From: Ulva prolifera
Taxonomy: Eukaryota; Chlorophyta; Ulvophyceae; Ulvales; Ulvaceae
Reading direction: 5' to 3'
NCBI GenBank assembly: GCA_023078555.1
Contig: CM041197.1
Location: forward strand, 6,283,810-6,347,809
Length of the DNA: 64,000 bases
The notes under the pieces were generated by a model. It worked only from the letters and a program-made list of their open reading frames with translations. It ran no database searches and had not been told where the DNA came from. Positions 11,814-27,149 of this stretch are shown piece after piece (the first letter of the stretch is position 1; every line of letters begins with the position of its first letter). The position numbers and the translations under genes are program-made.

Positions 11814-14800
11814 ATCATGCCAATGTGTGTCAGATGGATAATTTTCATTGACCTCGTGCCCGCGTGCATTCCTACTAGTGTGTAGACCACGATCTTCAAA
11901 AACTGTGTACTTTCGAAGCTGGCAGGCATGGGAGTACGTTTACATTGGCGTACTCATTTCTTCATGTTGTATACATAAATATCCTGTTAATGTGTGTCAG
12001 ATATACTGATTTACATTGAGCCCATGCCTGCTTGCATTCTAGCTGTTGTGTAGTCCACGTTCTTCAAAAACTGTGTACTTTCGGAGAAGACATGCATGGG
12101 AGGGCCTTTACACACCGCGCTCATTTCTTCATGTTGTATACATACATATCATGCCAATGTGTGTCAGATGGATAATTTTCATTGACCTCGTGCCCGCGTG
12201 CATTCCTGCTAGTGTGTAGACCACGATCTTCAAAAAATGTGTACTTTCGAAGCTAGCAGGCATGGGAGTACGTTTACATTGGCGCGCTCATTTCTTCATG
12301 TTGTATACATAAATATCCTGTTAATGTGTGTCCGATCTACTGATTAACATTGAGCCCATGCCCGCGTGCATAATAAATGGTGTGTAGACCACAATCTTCA
12401 AAAACTGTGTACTTTCGAAGCTGGCAGGCATGGGAGTACGTTTACACTGGCGCGCTCATTTCTTCATGTTGTATACATAAATATCCTGTTATTGTGTGTC
12501 AGATATACTGATTTACATTGAGCCCATGCATGCTTGCATTCTAGCTGTTGTGTAGTCCACGATCTTCAAAAACTGTGTACTTTCGAAGCTGGCAGGCATG
12601 GGAGTACGTTTACATTGGCGCACTCATTTCTTCATGTTGTATACATAAATATCCTGTTAATGTGTGTCAGATATACTGATTTACATTGAGCCCATGCCTG
12701 CTTGCATTCTAGCTGTTGTGTAGTCCACGTTCTTCAAAAACTGTGTACTTTCGGAGAAGACATGCATGGGAGGGCCTTTACACACCGCGCTCATTTCTTC
12801 ATGTTGTATACATACATATCATGCCAATGTGTGTCAGATGGATAATTTTCATTGACCTCGTGCCCGCGTGCATTCCTACTAGTGTGTAGACCACGATCTT
12901 CAGAAACTGTGTACTTTCGAAGCTGGCAGGCATGGGAGTACGTTTACATTGGCGCACTCATTTCTCCATGTTGTATACATAAATATCCTGTTAATGTGTG
13001 TCAGATATACTGATTTACATTGAGCCCATGCCTGCTTGCATTCTAGCTGTTGTGTAGTCCACGTTCTTCAAAAACTGTGTACTTTCGGAGAAGACATGCA
13101 TGGGAGGGCCTTTACACACCGCGCTCATTTCTTCATGTTGTTTACATACATATCATGCCAATGTGTGTCAGATGGATAATTTTCATTGACCTCGTGCCCG
13201 CGTGCATTCCTACTAGTGTGTAGACCACGATCTTCAAAACCTGTGTACTTTCGAAGCTGGCAGGCATGGGAGTACGTTTACATTGGCGCACTCATTTCTT
13301 CATGTTGTATACATAAATATCCTGTTAATGTGTGTCAGATATACTGATTTACATTGAGCCCATGCCTGCTTGCATTCTAGCTGTTGTGTAGTCCACGTTC
13401 TTCAAAAACTGTGTACTTTTGGAGAAGACATGCATGGGAGGGCCTTTACACACCGCGCTCATTTCTTCATGTTGTATACATACATATCATGCCAATGTGT
13501 GTCAGATGGAAAATTTTCATTGAGCTCGTGCCCGCGTGCATTCTTACCAGTGTGTAGACCACGATCTTCAAAAAATGTGTACTTTCGAAGCTGGCAGGCA
13601 TGGGAGTACGTTTACATTGGCGCGCTCATTTCTTCATGTTGTATACATAAATATCCTGTTAATGTGTGTCCGATATACTGATTAACATTGAGCCTATGCC
13701 CGCGTGCATAATAAATGGTGTGTAGACCACAATCTTCAAAAACTGTGTACTTTCGGAGAAGACATGCATGGGAGGGCCTTTACACACCGCACTCATTTCT
13801 TCATGTTGTATACATACATATCATGCCAATGTGTGTCAGATGGATAATTTTCATTGACCTCGTGCCCGCGTGCATTCCTACTAGTGTGTAGACCACGATC
13901 TTCAAAAACTGTGTACTTTCGAAGCTGGCAGGCATGGGAGTACGTTTACATTGGCGTACTCATTTCTTCATGTTGTATACATAAATATCCTGTTAATGTG
14001 TGTCAGATATACTGATTTACATTGAGCCCATGCCTGCTTGCATTCTAGCTGTTGTGTAGTCCACGTTCTTCAAAAACTGTGTACTTTCGGAGAAGACATG
14101 CATGGGAGGGCCTTTACACACCGCGCTCATTTCTTCATGTTGTATACATACATATCATGCCAATGTGTGTCAGATGGATAATTTTCATTGACCTCGTGCC
14201 CGCGTGCATTCCTGCTAGTGTGTAGACCACGATCTTCAAAAAATGTGTACTTTCGAAGCTAGCAGGCATGGGAGTACGTTTACATTGGCGCGCTCATTTC
14301 TTCATGTTGTATACATAAATATCCTGTTAATGTGTGTCCGATCTACTGATTAACATTGAGCCCATGCCCGCGTGCATAATAAATGGTGTGTAGACCACAA
14401 TCTTCAAAAACTGTGTACTTTCGAAGCTGGCAGGCATGGGAGTACGTTTACACTGGCGCGCTCATTTCTTCATGTTGTATACATAAATATCCTGTTATTG
14501 TGTGTCAGATATACTGATTTACATTGAGCCCATGCATGCTTGCATTCTAGCTGTTGTGTAGTCCACGATCTTCAAAAACTGTGTACTTTCGAAGCTGGCA
14601 GGCATGGGAGTACGTTTACATTGGCGCACTCATTTCTTCATGTTGTATACATAAATATCCTGTTAATGTGTGTCAGATATACTGATTTACATTGAGCCCA
14701 TGCCTGCTTGCATTCTAGCTGTTGTGTAGTCCACGTTCTTCAAAAACTGTGTACTTTCGGAGAAGACATGCATGGGAGGGCCTTTACACACCGCGCTCAT

Positions 14801-17800
14801 TTCTTCATGTTGTATACATACATATCATGCCAATGTGTGTCAGATGGATAATTTTCATTGACCTCGTGCCCGCGTGCATTCCTACTAGTGTGTAGACCAC
14901 GATCTTCAGAAACTGTGTACTTTCGAAGCTGGCAGGCATGGGAGTACGTTTACATTGGCGCACTCATTTCTCCATGTTGTATACATAAATATCCTGTTAA
15001 TGTGTGTCAGATATACTGATTTACATTGAGCCCATGCCTGCTTGCATTCTAGCTGTTGTGTAGTCCACGTTCTTCAAAAACTGTGTACTTTCGGAGAAGA
15101 CATGCATGGGAGGGCCTTTACACACCGCGCTCATTTCTTCATGTTGTTTACATACATATCATGCCAATGTGTGTCAGATGGATAATTTTCATTGACCTCG
15201 TGCCCGCGTGCATTCCTACTAGTGTGTAGACCACGATCTTCAAAACCTGTGTACTTTCGAAGCTGGCAGGCATGGGAGTACGTTTACATTGGCGCACTCA
15301 TTTCTTCATGTTGTATACATAAATATCCTGTTAATGTGTGTCAGATATACTGATTTACATTGAGCCCATGCCTGCTTGCATTCTAGCTGTTGTGTAGTCC
15401 ACGTTCTTCAAAAACTGTGTACTTTTGGAGAAGACATGCATGGGAGGGCCTTTACACACCGCGCTCATTTCTTCATGTTGTATACATACATATCATGCCA
15501 ATGTGTGTCAGATGGAAAATTTTCATTGAGCTCGTGCCCGCGTGCATTCTTACCAGTGTGTAGACCACGATCTTCAAAAAATGTGTACTTTCGAAGCTGG
15601 CAGGCATGGGAGTACGTTTACATTGGCGCGCTCATTTCTTCATGTTGTATACATAAATATCCTGTTAATGTGTGTCCGATATACTGATTAACATTGAGCC
15701 TATGCCCGCGTGCATAATAAATGGTGTGTAGACCACAATCTTCAAAAACTGTGTACTTTCGGAGAAGACATGCATGGGAGGGCCTTTACACACCGCACTC
15801 ATTTCTTCATGTTGTATACATACATATCATGCCAATGTGTGTCAGATGGATAATTTTCATTGACCTCGTGCCCGCGTGCATTCCTACTAGTGTGTAGACC
15901 ACGATCTTCAAAAACTGTGTACTTCCGAAGCTGGCAGGCATGGGAGTACGTTTACATTGGCGTACTCATTTCTTCATGTTGTATACATAAATATCCTGTT
16001 AATGTGTGTCAGATATACTGATTTACATTGAGCCCATGCCTGCTTGCATTCTAGCTGTTGTGTAGTCCACGTTCTTCAAAAACTGTGTACTTTCGGAGAA
16101 GACATGCATGGGAGGGCCTTTACACACCGCGCTCATTTCTTCATGTTGTATACATACATATCATGCCAATGTGTGTCAGATGGATAATTTTCATTGACCT
16201 CGTGCCCGCGTGCATTCCTGCTAGTGTGTAGACCACGATCTTCAAAAAATGTGTACTTTCGAAGCTAGCAGGCATGGGAGTACGTTTACATTGGCGCGCT
16301 CATTTCTTCATGTTGTATACATAAATATCCTGTTAATGTGTGTCCGATCTACTGATTAACATTGAGCCCATGCCCGCGTGCATAATAAATGGTGTGTAGA
16401 CCACAATCTTCAAAAACTGTGTACTTTCGAAGCTGGCAGGCATGGGAGTACGTTTACACTGGCGCGCTCATTTCTTCATGTTGTATACATAAATATCCTG
16501 TTATTGTGTGTCAGATATACTGATTTACATTGAGCCCATGCATGCTTGCATTCTAGCTGTTGTGTAGTCCACGATCTTCAAAAACTGTGTACTTTCGAAG
16601 CTGGCAGGCATGGGAGTACGTTTACATTGGCGCACTCATTTCTTCATGTTGTATACATAAATATCCTGTTAATGTGTGTCAGATATACTGATTTACATTG
16701 AGCCCATGCCTGCTTGCATTCTAGCTGTTGTGTAGTCCACGTTCTTCAAAAACTGTGTACTTTCGGAGAAGACATGCATGGGAGGGCCTTTACACACCGC
16801 GCTCATTTCTTCATGTTGTATACATACATATCATGCCAATGTGTGTCAGATGGATAATTTTCATTGACCTCGTGCCCGCGTGCATTCCTACTAGTGTGTA
16901 GACCACGATCTTCAGAAACTGTGTACTTTCGAAGCTGGCAGGCATGGGAGTACGTTTACATTGGCGCACTCATTTCTCCATGTTGTATACATAAATATCC
17001 TGTTAATGTGTGTCAGATATACTGATTTACATTGAGCCCATGCCTGCTTGCATTCTAGCTGTTGTGTAGTCCACGTTCTTCAAAAACTGTGTACTTTCGG
17101 AGAAGACATGCATGGGAGGGCCTTTACACACCGCGCTCATTTCTTCATGTTGTTTACATACATATCATGCCAATGTGTGTCAGATGGATAATTTTCATTG
17201 ACCTCGTGCCCGCGTGCATTCCTACTAGTGTGTAGACCACGATCTTCAAAACCTGTGTACTTTCGAAGCTGGCAGGCATGGGAGTACGTTTACATTGGCG
17301 CACTCATTTCTTCATGTTGTATACATAAATATCCTGTTAATGTGTGTCAGATATACTGATTTACATTGAGCCCATGCCTGCTTGCATTCTAGCTGTTGTG
17401 TAGTCCACGTTCTTCAAAAACTGTGTACTTTTGGAGAAGACATGCATGGGAGGGCCTTTACACACCGCGCTCATTTCTTCATGTTGTATACATACATATC
17501 ATGCCAATGTGTGTCAGATGGAAAATTTTCATTGAGCTCGTGCCCGCGTGCATTCTTACCAGTGTGTAGACCACGATCTTCAAAAAATGTGTACTTTCGA
17601 AGCTGGCAGGCATGGGAGTACGTTTACATTGGCGCGCTCATTTCTTCATGTTGTATACATAAATATCCTGTTAATGTGTGTCCGATATACTGATTAACAT
17701 TGAGCCTATGCCCGCGTGCATAATAAATGGTGTGTAGACCACAATCTTCAAAAACTGTGTACTTTCGGAGAAGACATGCATGGGAGGGCCTTTACACACC

Positions 17801-20800
17801 GCACTCATTTCTTCATGTTGTATACATACATATCATGCCAATGTGTGTCAGATGGATAATTTTCATTGACCTCGTGCCCGCGTGCATTCCTACTAGTGTG
17901 TAGACCACGATCTTCAAAAACTGTGTACTTTCGAAGCTGGCAGGCATGGGAGTACGTTTACATTGGCGTACTCATTTCTTCATGTTGTATACATAAATAT
18001 CCTGTTAATGTGTGTCAGATATACTGATTTACATTGAGCCCATGCCTGCTTGCATTCTAGCTGTTGTGTAGTCCACGTTCTTCAAAAACTGTGTACTTTC
18101 GGAGAAGACATGCATGGGAGGGCCTTTACACACCGCGCTCATTTCTTCATGTTGTATACATACATATCATGCCAATGTGTGTCAGATGGATAATTTTCAT
18201 TGACCTCGTGCCCGCGTGCATTCCTGCTAGTGTGTAGACCACGATCTTCAAAAAATGTGTACTTTCGAAGCTAGCAGGCATGGGAGTACGTTTACATTGG
18301 CGCGCTCATTTCTTCATGTTGTATACATAAATATCCTGTTAATGTGTGTCCGATCTACTGATTAACATTGAGCCCATGCCCGCGTGCATAATAAATGGTG
18401 TGTAGACCACAATCTTCAAAAACTGTGTACTTTCGAAGCTGGCAGGCATGGGAGTACGTTTACACTGGCGCGCTCATTTCTTCATGTTGTATACATAAAT
18501 ATCCTGTTATTGTGTGTCAGATGGATAATTTTCATTGACCTCGTGCCCGCGTGCATTCCTACTAGTGTGTAGACCACGATCTTCAAAAAATGTGTACTTT
18601 CGAAGCTAGCAGGCATGGGAGTACGTTTACATTGGCGCGCTCATTTCTTCATGTTGTATACATAAATATCCTGTTAATGTGTGTCCGATCTACTGATTAA
18701 CATTGAGCCCATGCCCGCGTGCATAATAAATGGTGTGTAGACCACAATCTTCAAAAACTGTGTACTTTCGAAGCTAGCAGGCATGGGAGTACGTTTACAC
18801 TGGCGCGCTCATTTCTTCATGTTGTATACATAAATATCCTGTTATTGTGTGTCAGATATACTGATTTACATTGAGCCCATGCATGCTTGCATTCTAGCTG
18901 TTGTGTAGTCCACGATCTTCAAAAACTGTGTACTTTCGAAGCTGGCAGGCATGGGAGTACGTTTACATTGGCGCACTCATTTCTTCATGTTGTATACATA
19001 AATATCCTGTTAATGTGTGTCAGATATACTGATTTACATTGAGCCCATGCCTGCTTGCATTCTAGCTGTTGTGTAGTCCACGTTCTTCAAAAACTGTGTA
19101 CTTTCGGAGAAGACATGCATGGGAGGGCCTTTACACACCGCGCTCATTTCTTCATGTTGTATACATACATATCATGCCAATGTGTGTCAGATGGATAATT
19201 TTCATTGACCTCGTGCCCGCGTGCATTCCTACTAGTGTGTAGACCACGATCTTCAGAAACTGTGTACTTTCGAAGCTGGCAGGCATGGGAGTACGTTTAC
19301 ATTGGCGCACTCATTTCTCCATGTTGTATACATAAATATCCTGTTAATGTGTGTCAGATATACTGATTTACATTGAGCCCATGCCTGCTTGCATTCTAGC
19401 TGTTGTGTAGTCCACGTTCTTCAAAAACTGTGTACTTTCGGAGAAGACATGCATGGGAGGGCCTTTACACACCGCGCTCATTTCTTCATGTTGTTTACAT
19501 ACATATCATGCCAATGTGTGTCAGATGGATAATTTTCATTGACCTCGTGCCCGCGTGCATTCCTACTAGTGTGTAGACCACGATCTTCAAAACCTGTGTA
19601 CTTTCGAAGCTGGCAGGCATGGGAGTACGTTTACATTGGCGCACTCATTTCTTCATGTTGTATACATAAATATCCTGTTAATGTGTGTCAGATATACTGA
19701 TTTACATTGAGCCCATGCCTGCTTGCATTCTAGCTGTTGTGTAGTCCACGTTCTTCAAAAACTGTGTACTTTTGGAGAAGACATGCATGGGAGGGCCTTT
19801 ACACACCGCGCTCATTTCTTCATGTTGTATACATACATATCATGCCAATGTGTGTCAGATGGAAAATTTTCATTGAGCTCGTGCCCGCGTGCATTCTTAC
19901 CAGTGTGTAGACCACGATCTTCAAAAAATGTGTACTTTCGAAGCTGGCAGGCATGGGAGTACGTTTACATTGGCGCGCTCATTTCTTCATGTTGTATACA
20001 TAAATATCCTGTTAATGTGTGTCCGATATACTGATTAACATTGAGCCTATGCCCGCGTGCATAATAAATGGTGTGTAGACCACAATCTTCAAAAACTGTG
20101 TACTTTCGGAGAAGACATGCATGGGAGGGCCTTTACACACCGCACTCATTTCTTCATGTTGTATACATACATATCATGCCAATGTGTGTCAGATGGATAA
20201 TTTTCATTGACCTCGTGCCCGCGTGCATTCCTGCTAGTGTGTAGACCACGATCTTCAAAAAATGTGTACTTTCGAAGCTAGCAGGCATGGGAGTACGTTT
20301 ACATTGGCGCGCTCATTTCTTCATGTTGTATACATAAATATCCTGTTAATGTGTGTCCGATCTACTGATTAACATTGAGCCCATGCCCGCGTGCATAATA
20401 AATGGTGTGTAGACCACAATCTTCAAAAACTGTGTACTTTCGAAGCTGGCAGGCATGGGAGTACGTTTACACTGGCGCGCTCATTTCTTCGTGTTGTATA
20501 CATAAATATCCTGTTATTGTGTGTCAGATATACTGATTTACATTGAGCCCATGCATGCTTGCATTCTAGCTGTTGTGTAGTCCACGATCTTCAAAAACTG
20601 TGTACTTTCGAAGCTGGCAGGCATGGGAGTACGTTTACATTGGCGCACTCATTTCTTCATGTTGTATACATAAATATCCTGTTAATGTGTGTCAGATATA
20701 CTGATTTACATTGAGCCCATGCCTGCTTGCATTCTAGCTGTTGTGTAGTCCACGTTCTTCAAAAACTGTGTACTTTTGGAGAAGACATGCATGGGAGGGC

Positions 20801-23800
20801 CTTTACACACCGCGCTCATTTCTTCATGTTGTATACATACATATCATGCCAATGTGTGTCAGATGGAAAATTTTCATTGAGCTCGTGCCCGCGTGCATTC
20901 TTACCAGTGTGTAGACCACGATCTTCAAAAAATGTGTACTTTCGAAGCTGGCAGGCATGGGAGTACGTTTACATTGGCGCGCTCATTTCTTCATGTTGTA
21001 TACATAAATATCCTGTTAATGTGTGTCCGATATACTGATTAACATTGAGCCTATGCCCGCGTGCATAATAAATGGTGTGTAGACCACAATCTTCAAAAAC
21101 TGTGTACTTTCGGAGAAGACATGCATGGGAGGGCCTTTACACACCGCACTCATTTCTTCATGTTGTATACATACATATCATGCCAATGTGTGTCAGATGG
21201 ATAATTTTCATTGACCTCGTGCCCGCGTGCATTCCTACTAGTGTGTAGACCACGATCTTCAAAAACTGTGTACTTTCGAAGCTGGCAGGCATGGGAGTAC
21301 GTTTACATTGGCGTACTCATTTCTTCATGTTGTATACATAAATATCCTGTTAATGTGTGTCAGATATACTGATTTACATTGAGCCCATGCCTGCTTGCAT
21401 TCTAGCTGTTGTGTAGTCCACGTTCTTCAAAAACTGTGTACTTTCGGAGAAGACATGCATGGGAGGGCCTTTACACACCGCGCTCATTTCTTCATGTTGT
21501 ATACATACATATCATGCCAATGTGTGTCAGATGGATAATTTTCATTGACCTCGTGCCCGCGTGCATTCCTGCTAGTGTGTAGACCACGATCTTCAAAAAA
21601 TGTGTACTTTCGAAGCTAGCAGGCATGGGAGTACGTTTACATTGGCGCGCTCATTTCTTCATGTTGTATACATAAATATCCTGTTAATGTGTGTCCGATC
21701 TACTGATTAACATTGAGCCCATGCCCGCGTGCATAATAAATGGTGTGTAGACCACAATCTTCAAAAACTGTGTACTTTCGAAGCTGGCAGGCATGGGAGT
21801 ACGTTTACACTGGCGCGCTCATTTCTTCATGTTGTATACATAAATATCCTGTTATTGTGTGTCAGATATACTGATTTACATTGAGCCCATGCATGCTTGC
21901 ATTCTAGCTGTTGTGTAGTCCACGATCTTCAAAAACTGTGTACTTTCGAAGCTGGCAGGCATGGGAGTACGTTTACATTGGCGCACTCATTTCTTCATGT
22001 TGTATACATAAATATCCTGTTAATGTGTGTCAGATATACTGATTTACATTGAGCCCATGCCTGCTTGCATTCTAGCTGTTGTGTAGTCCACGTTCTTCAA
22101 AAACTGTGTACTTTCGGAGAAGACATGCATGGGAGGGCCTTTACACACCGCGCTCATTTCTTCATGTTGTATACATACATATCATGCCAATGTGTGTCAG
22201 ATGGATAATTTTCATTGACCTCGTGCCCGCGTGCATTCCTACTAGTGTGTAGACCACGATCTTCAGAAACTGTGTACTTTCGAAGCTGGCAGGCATGGGA
22301 GTACGTTTACATTGGCGCACTCATTTCTCCATGTTGTATACATAAATATCCTGTTAATGTGTGTCAGATATACTGATTTACATTGAGCCCATGCCTGCTT
22401 GCATTCTAGCTGTTGTGTAGTCCACGTTCTTCAAAAACTGTGTACTTTCGGAGAAGACATGCATGGGAGGGCCTTTACACACCGCGCTCATTTCTTCATG
22501 TTGTTTACATACATATCATGCCAATGTGTGTCAGATGGATAATTTTCATTGACCTCGTGCCCGCGTGCATTCCTACTAGTGTGTAGACCACGATCTTCAA
22601 AACCTGTGTACTTTCGAAGCTGGCAGGCATGGGAGTACGTTTACATTGGCGCACTCATTTCTTCATGTTGTATACATAAATATCCTGTTAATGTGTGTCA
22701 GATATACTGATTTACATTGAGCCCATGCCTGCTTGCATTCTAGCTGTTGTGTAGTCCACGTTCTTCAAAAACTGTGTACTTTTGGAGAAGACATGCATGG
22801 GAGGGCCTTTACACACCGCGCTCATTTCTTCATGTTGTATACATACATATCATGCCAATGTGTGTCAGATGGAAAATTTTCATTGAGCTCGTGCCCGCGT
22901 GCATTCTTACCAGTGTGTAGACCACGATCTTCAAAAAATGTGTACTTTCGAAGCTGGCAGGCATGGGAGTACGTTTACATTGGCGCGCTCATTTCTTCAT
23001 GTTGTATACATAAATATCCTGTTAATGTGTGTCCGATATACTGATTAACATTGAGCCTATGCCCGCGTGCATAATAAATGGTGTGTAGACCACAATCTTC
23101 AAAAACTGTGTACTTTCGGAGAAGACATGCATGGGAGGGCCTTTACACACCGCACTCATTTCTTCATGTTGTATACATACATATCATGCCAATGTGTGTC
23201 AGATGGATAATTTTCATTGACCTCGTGCCCGCGTGCATTCCTACTAGTGTGTAGACCACGATCTTCAAAAACTGTGTACTTTCGAAGCTGGCAGGCATGG
23301 GAGTACGTTTACATTGGCGTACTCATTTCTTCATGTTGTATACATAAATATCCTGTTAATGTGTGTCAGATATACTGATTTACATTGAGCCCATGCCTGC
23401 TTGCATTCTAGCTGTTGTGTAGTCCACGTTCTTCAAAAACTGTGTACTTTCGGAGAAGACATGCATGGGAGGGCCTTTACACACCGCGCTCATTTCTTCA
23501 TGTTGTATACATACATATCATGCCAATGTGTGTCAGATGGATAATTTTCATTGACCTCGTGCCCGCGTGCATTCCTGCTAGTGTGTAGACCACGATCTTC
23601 AAAAAATGTGTACTTTCGAAGCTAGCAGGCATGGGAGTACGTTTACATTGGCGCGCTCATTTCTTCATGTTGTATACATAAATATCCTGTTAATGTGTGT
23701 CCGATCTACTGATTAACATTGAGCCCATGCCCGCGTGCATAATAAATGGTGTGTAGACCACAATCTTCAAAAACTGTGTACTTTCGAAGCTGGCAGGCAT

Positions 23801-26760
23801 GGGAGTACGTTTACACTGGCGCGCTCATTTCTTCATGTTGTATACATAAATATCCTGTTATTGTGTGTCAGATATACTGATTTACATTGAGCCCATGCAT
23901 GCTTGCATTCTAGCTGTTGTGTAGTCCACGATCTTCAAAAACTGTGTACTTTCGAAGCTGGCAGGCATGGGAGTACGTTTACATTGGCGCACTCATTTCT
24001 TCATGTTGTATACATAAATATCCTGTTAATGTGTGTCAGATATACTGATTTACATTGAGCCCATGCCTGCTTGCATTCTAGCTGTTGTGTAGTCCACGTT
24101 CTTCAAAAACTGTGTACTTTCGGAGAAGACATGCATGGGAGGGCCTTTACACACCGCGCTCATTTCTTCATGTTGTATACATACATATCATGCCAATGTG
24201 TGTCAGATGGATAATTTTCATTGACCTCGTGCCCGCGTGCATTCCTACTAGTGTGTAGACCACGATCTTCAGAAACTGTGTACTTTCGAAGCTGGCAGGC
24301 ATGGGAGTACGTTTACATTGGCGCACTCATTTCTCCATGTTGTATACATAAATATCCTGTTAATGTGTGTCAGATATACTGATTTACATTGAGCCCATGC
24401 CTGCTTGCATTCTAGCTGTTGTGTAGTCCACGTTCTTCAAAAACTGTGTACTTTCGGAGAAGACATGCATGGGAGGGCCTTTACACACCGCGCTCATTTC
24501 TTCATGTTGTTTACATACATATCATGCCAATGTGTGTCAGATGGATAATTTTCATTGACCTCGTGCCCGCGTGCATTCCTACTAGTGTGTAGACCACGAT
24601 CTTCAAAACCTGTGTACTTTCGAAGCTGGCAGGCATGGGAGTACGTTTACATTGGCGCACTCATTTCTTCATGTTGTATACATAAATATCCTGTTAATGT
24701 GTGTCAGATATACTGATTTACATTGAGCCCATGCCTGCTTGCATTCTAGCTGTTGTGTAGTCCACGTTCTTCAAAAACTGTGTACTTTTGGAGAAGACAT
24801 GCATGGGAGGGCCTTTACACACCGCGCTCATTTCTTCATGTTGTATACATACATATCATGCCAATGTGTGTCAGATGGAAAATTTTCATTGAGCTCGTGC
24901 CCGCGTGCATTCTTACCAGTGTGTAGACCACGATCTTCAAAAAATGTGTACTTTCGAAGCTGGCAGGCATGGGAGTACGTTTACATTGGCGCGCTCATTT
25001 CTTCATGTTGTATACATAAATATCCTGTTAATGTGTGTCCGATATACTGATTAACATTGAGCCTATGCCCGCGTGCATAATAAATGGTGTGTAGACCACA
25101 ATCTTCAAAAACTGTGTACTTTCGGAGAAGACATGCATGGGAGGGCCTTTACACACCGCACTCATTTCTTCATGTTGTATACATACATATCATGCCAATG
25201 TGTGTCAGATGGATAATTTTCATTGACCTCGTGCCCGCGTGCATTCCTACTAGTGTGTAGACCACGATCTTCAAAAACTGTGTACTTTCGAAGCTGGCAG
25301 GCATGGGAGTACGTTTACATTGGCGTACTCATTTCTTCATGTTGTATACATAAATATCCTGTTAATGTGTGTCAGATATACTGATTTACATTGAGCCCAT
25401 GCCTGCTTGCATTCTAGCTGTTGTGTAGTCCACGTTCTTCAAAAACTGTGTACTTTCGGAGAAGACATGCATGGGAGGGCCTTTACACACCGCGCTCATT
25501 TCTTCATGTTGTATACATACATATCATGCCAATGTGTGTCAGATGGATAATTTTCATTGACCTCGTGCCCGCGTGCATTCCTGCTAGTGTGTAGACCACG
25601 ATCTTCAAAAAATGTGTACTTTCGAAGCTAGCAGGCATGGGAGTACGTTTACATTGGCGCGCTCATTTCTTCATGTTGTATACATAAATATCCTGTTAAT
25701 GTGTGTCCGATCTACTGATTAACATTGAGCCCATGCCCGCGTGCATAATAAATGGTGTGTAGACCACAATCTTCAAAAACTGTGTACTTTCGAAGCTGGC
25801 AGGCATGGGAGTACGTTTACACTGGCGCGCTCATTTCTTCATGTTGTATACATAAATATCCTGTTATTGTGTGTCAGATATACTGATTTACATTGAGCCC
25901 ATGCCTGCTTGCATTCTAGCTGTTGTGTAGTCCACGTTCTTCAAAAACTGTGTACTTTCGGAGAAGACATGCATGGGAGGGCCTTTACACACCGCGCTCA
26001 TTTCTTCATGTTGTATACATACATATCATGCCAATGTGTGTCAGATGGATAATTTTCATTGACCTCGTGCCCGCGTGCATTCCTACTAGTGTGTAGACCA
26101 CGATCTTCAGAAACTGTGTACTTTCGAAGCTGGCAGGCATGGGAGTACGTTTACATTGGCGCACTCATTTCTCCATGTTGTATACATAAATATCCTGTTA
26201 ATGTGTGTCAGATATACTGATTTACATTGAGCCCATGCCTGCTTGCATTCTAGCTGTTGTGTAGTCCACGTTCTTCAAAAACTGTGTACTTTCGGAGAAG
26301 ACATGCATGGGAGGGCCTTTACACACCGCGCTCATTTCTTCATGTTGTTTACATACATATCATGCCAATGTGTGTCAGATGGATAATTTTCATTGACCTC
26401 GTGCCCGCGTGCATTCCTACTAGTGTGTAGACCACGATCTTCAAAACCTGTGTACTTTCGAAGCTGGCAGGCATGGGAGTACGTTTACATTGGCGCACTC
26501 ATTTCTTCATGTTGTATACATAAATATCCTGTTAATGTGTGTCAGATATACTGATTTACATTGAGCCCATGCCTGCTTGCATTCTAGCTGTTGTGTAGTC
26601 CACGTTCTTCAAAAACTGTGTACTTTTGGAGAAGACATGCATGGGAGGGCCTTTACACACCGCGCTCATTTCTTCATGTTGTATACATACATATCATGCC
26701 AATGTGTGTCAGATGGATAATTTTCATTGACCTCGTGCCCGCGTGCATTCCTACTAGTGT
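11364..26760 (+). repeat. 2006-bp higher-order repeat run (12-mers)
   Basis: Marker variants recur every 2006-2007 bp. CTTCAGAAAC occurs near 10894, 12900, 14907, 16913, 19254, 22264, 24271 and 26107; ACTTTTGGAG and TGTTTACATAC track it. Irregular gaps (16913 to 19254, 19254 to 22264, 24271 to 26107) are whole numbers of monomers (14, 18 and 11), which is the footprint of unequal crossover. One copy has private changes, such as ACTTCCGAAG near 15924 and TTCTTCGTG near 20488. The unit is contained within the 24-mer to its left, suggesting one gave rise to the other. Confidence 0.85.
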
Positions 26761-27149
26761 GTAGACCACGATCTTCAAAAACTGTGTACTTTCGAAGCTG
26801 GCAGGCATGGGAGTACGTTTACATTGGCGCACTCATTTCTTCATGTTGTATACATAAATATCCTGTTAATGTGTGTCAGATATACTGATTTACATTGAGC
26901 CCATGCCTGCTTGCATTCTAGCTGTTGTGTAGTCCACGTTCTTCAAAAACTGTGTACTTTCGGAGAAGACATGCATGGGAGGGCCTTTACACACCGCGCT
27001 CATTTCTTCATGTTGTTTACATACATATCATGCCAATGTGTGTCAGATGGATAATTTTCATTGACCTCGTGCCCGCGTGCATTCCTACTAGTGTGTAGAC
27101 CACGATCTTCAAAACCTGTGTACTTTCGAAGCTGGCAGGCATGGGAGTA

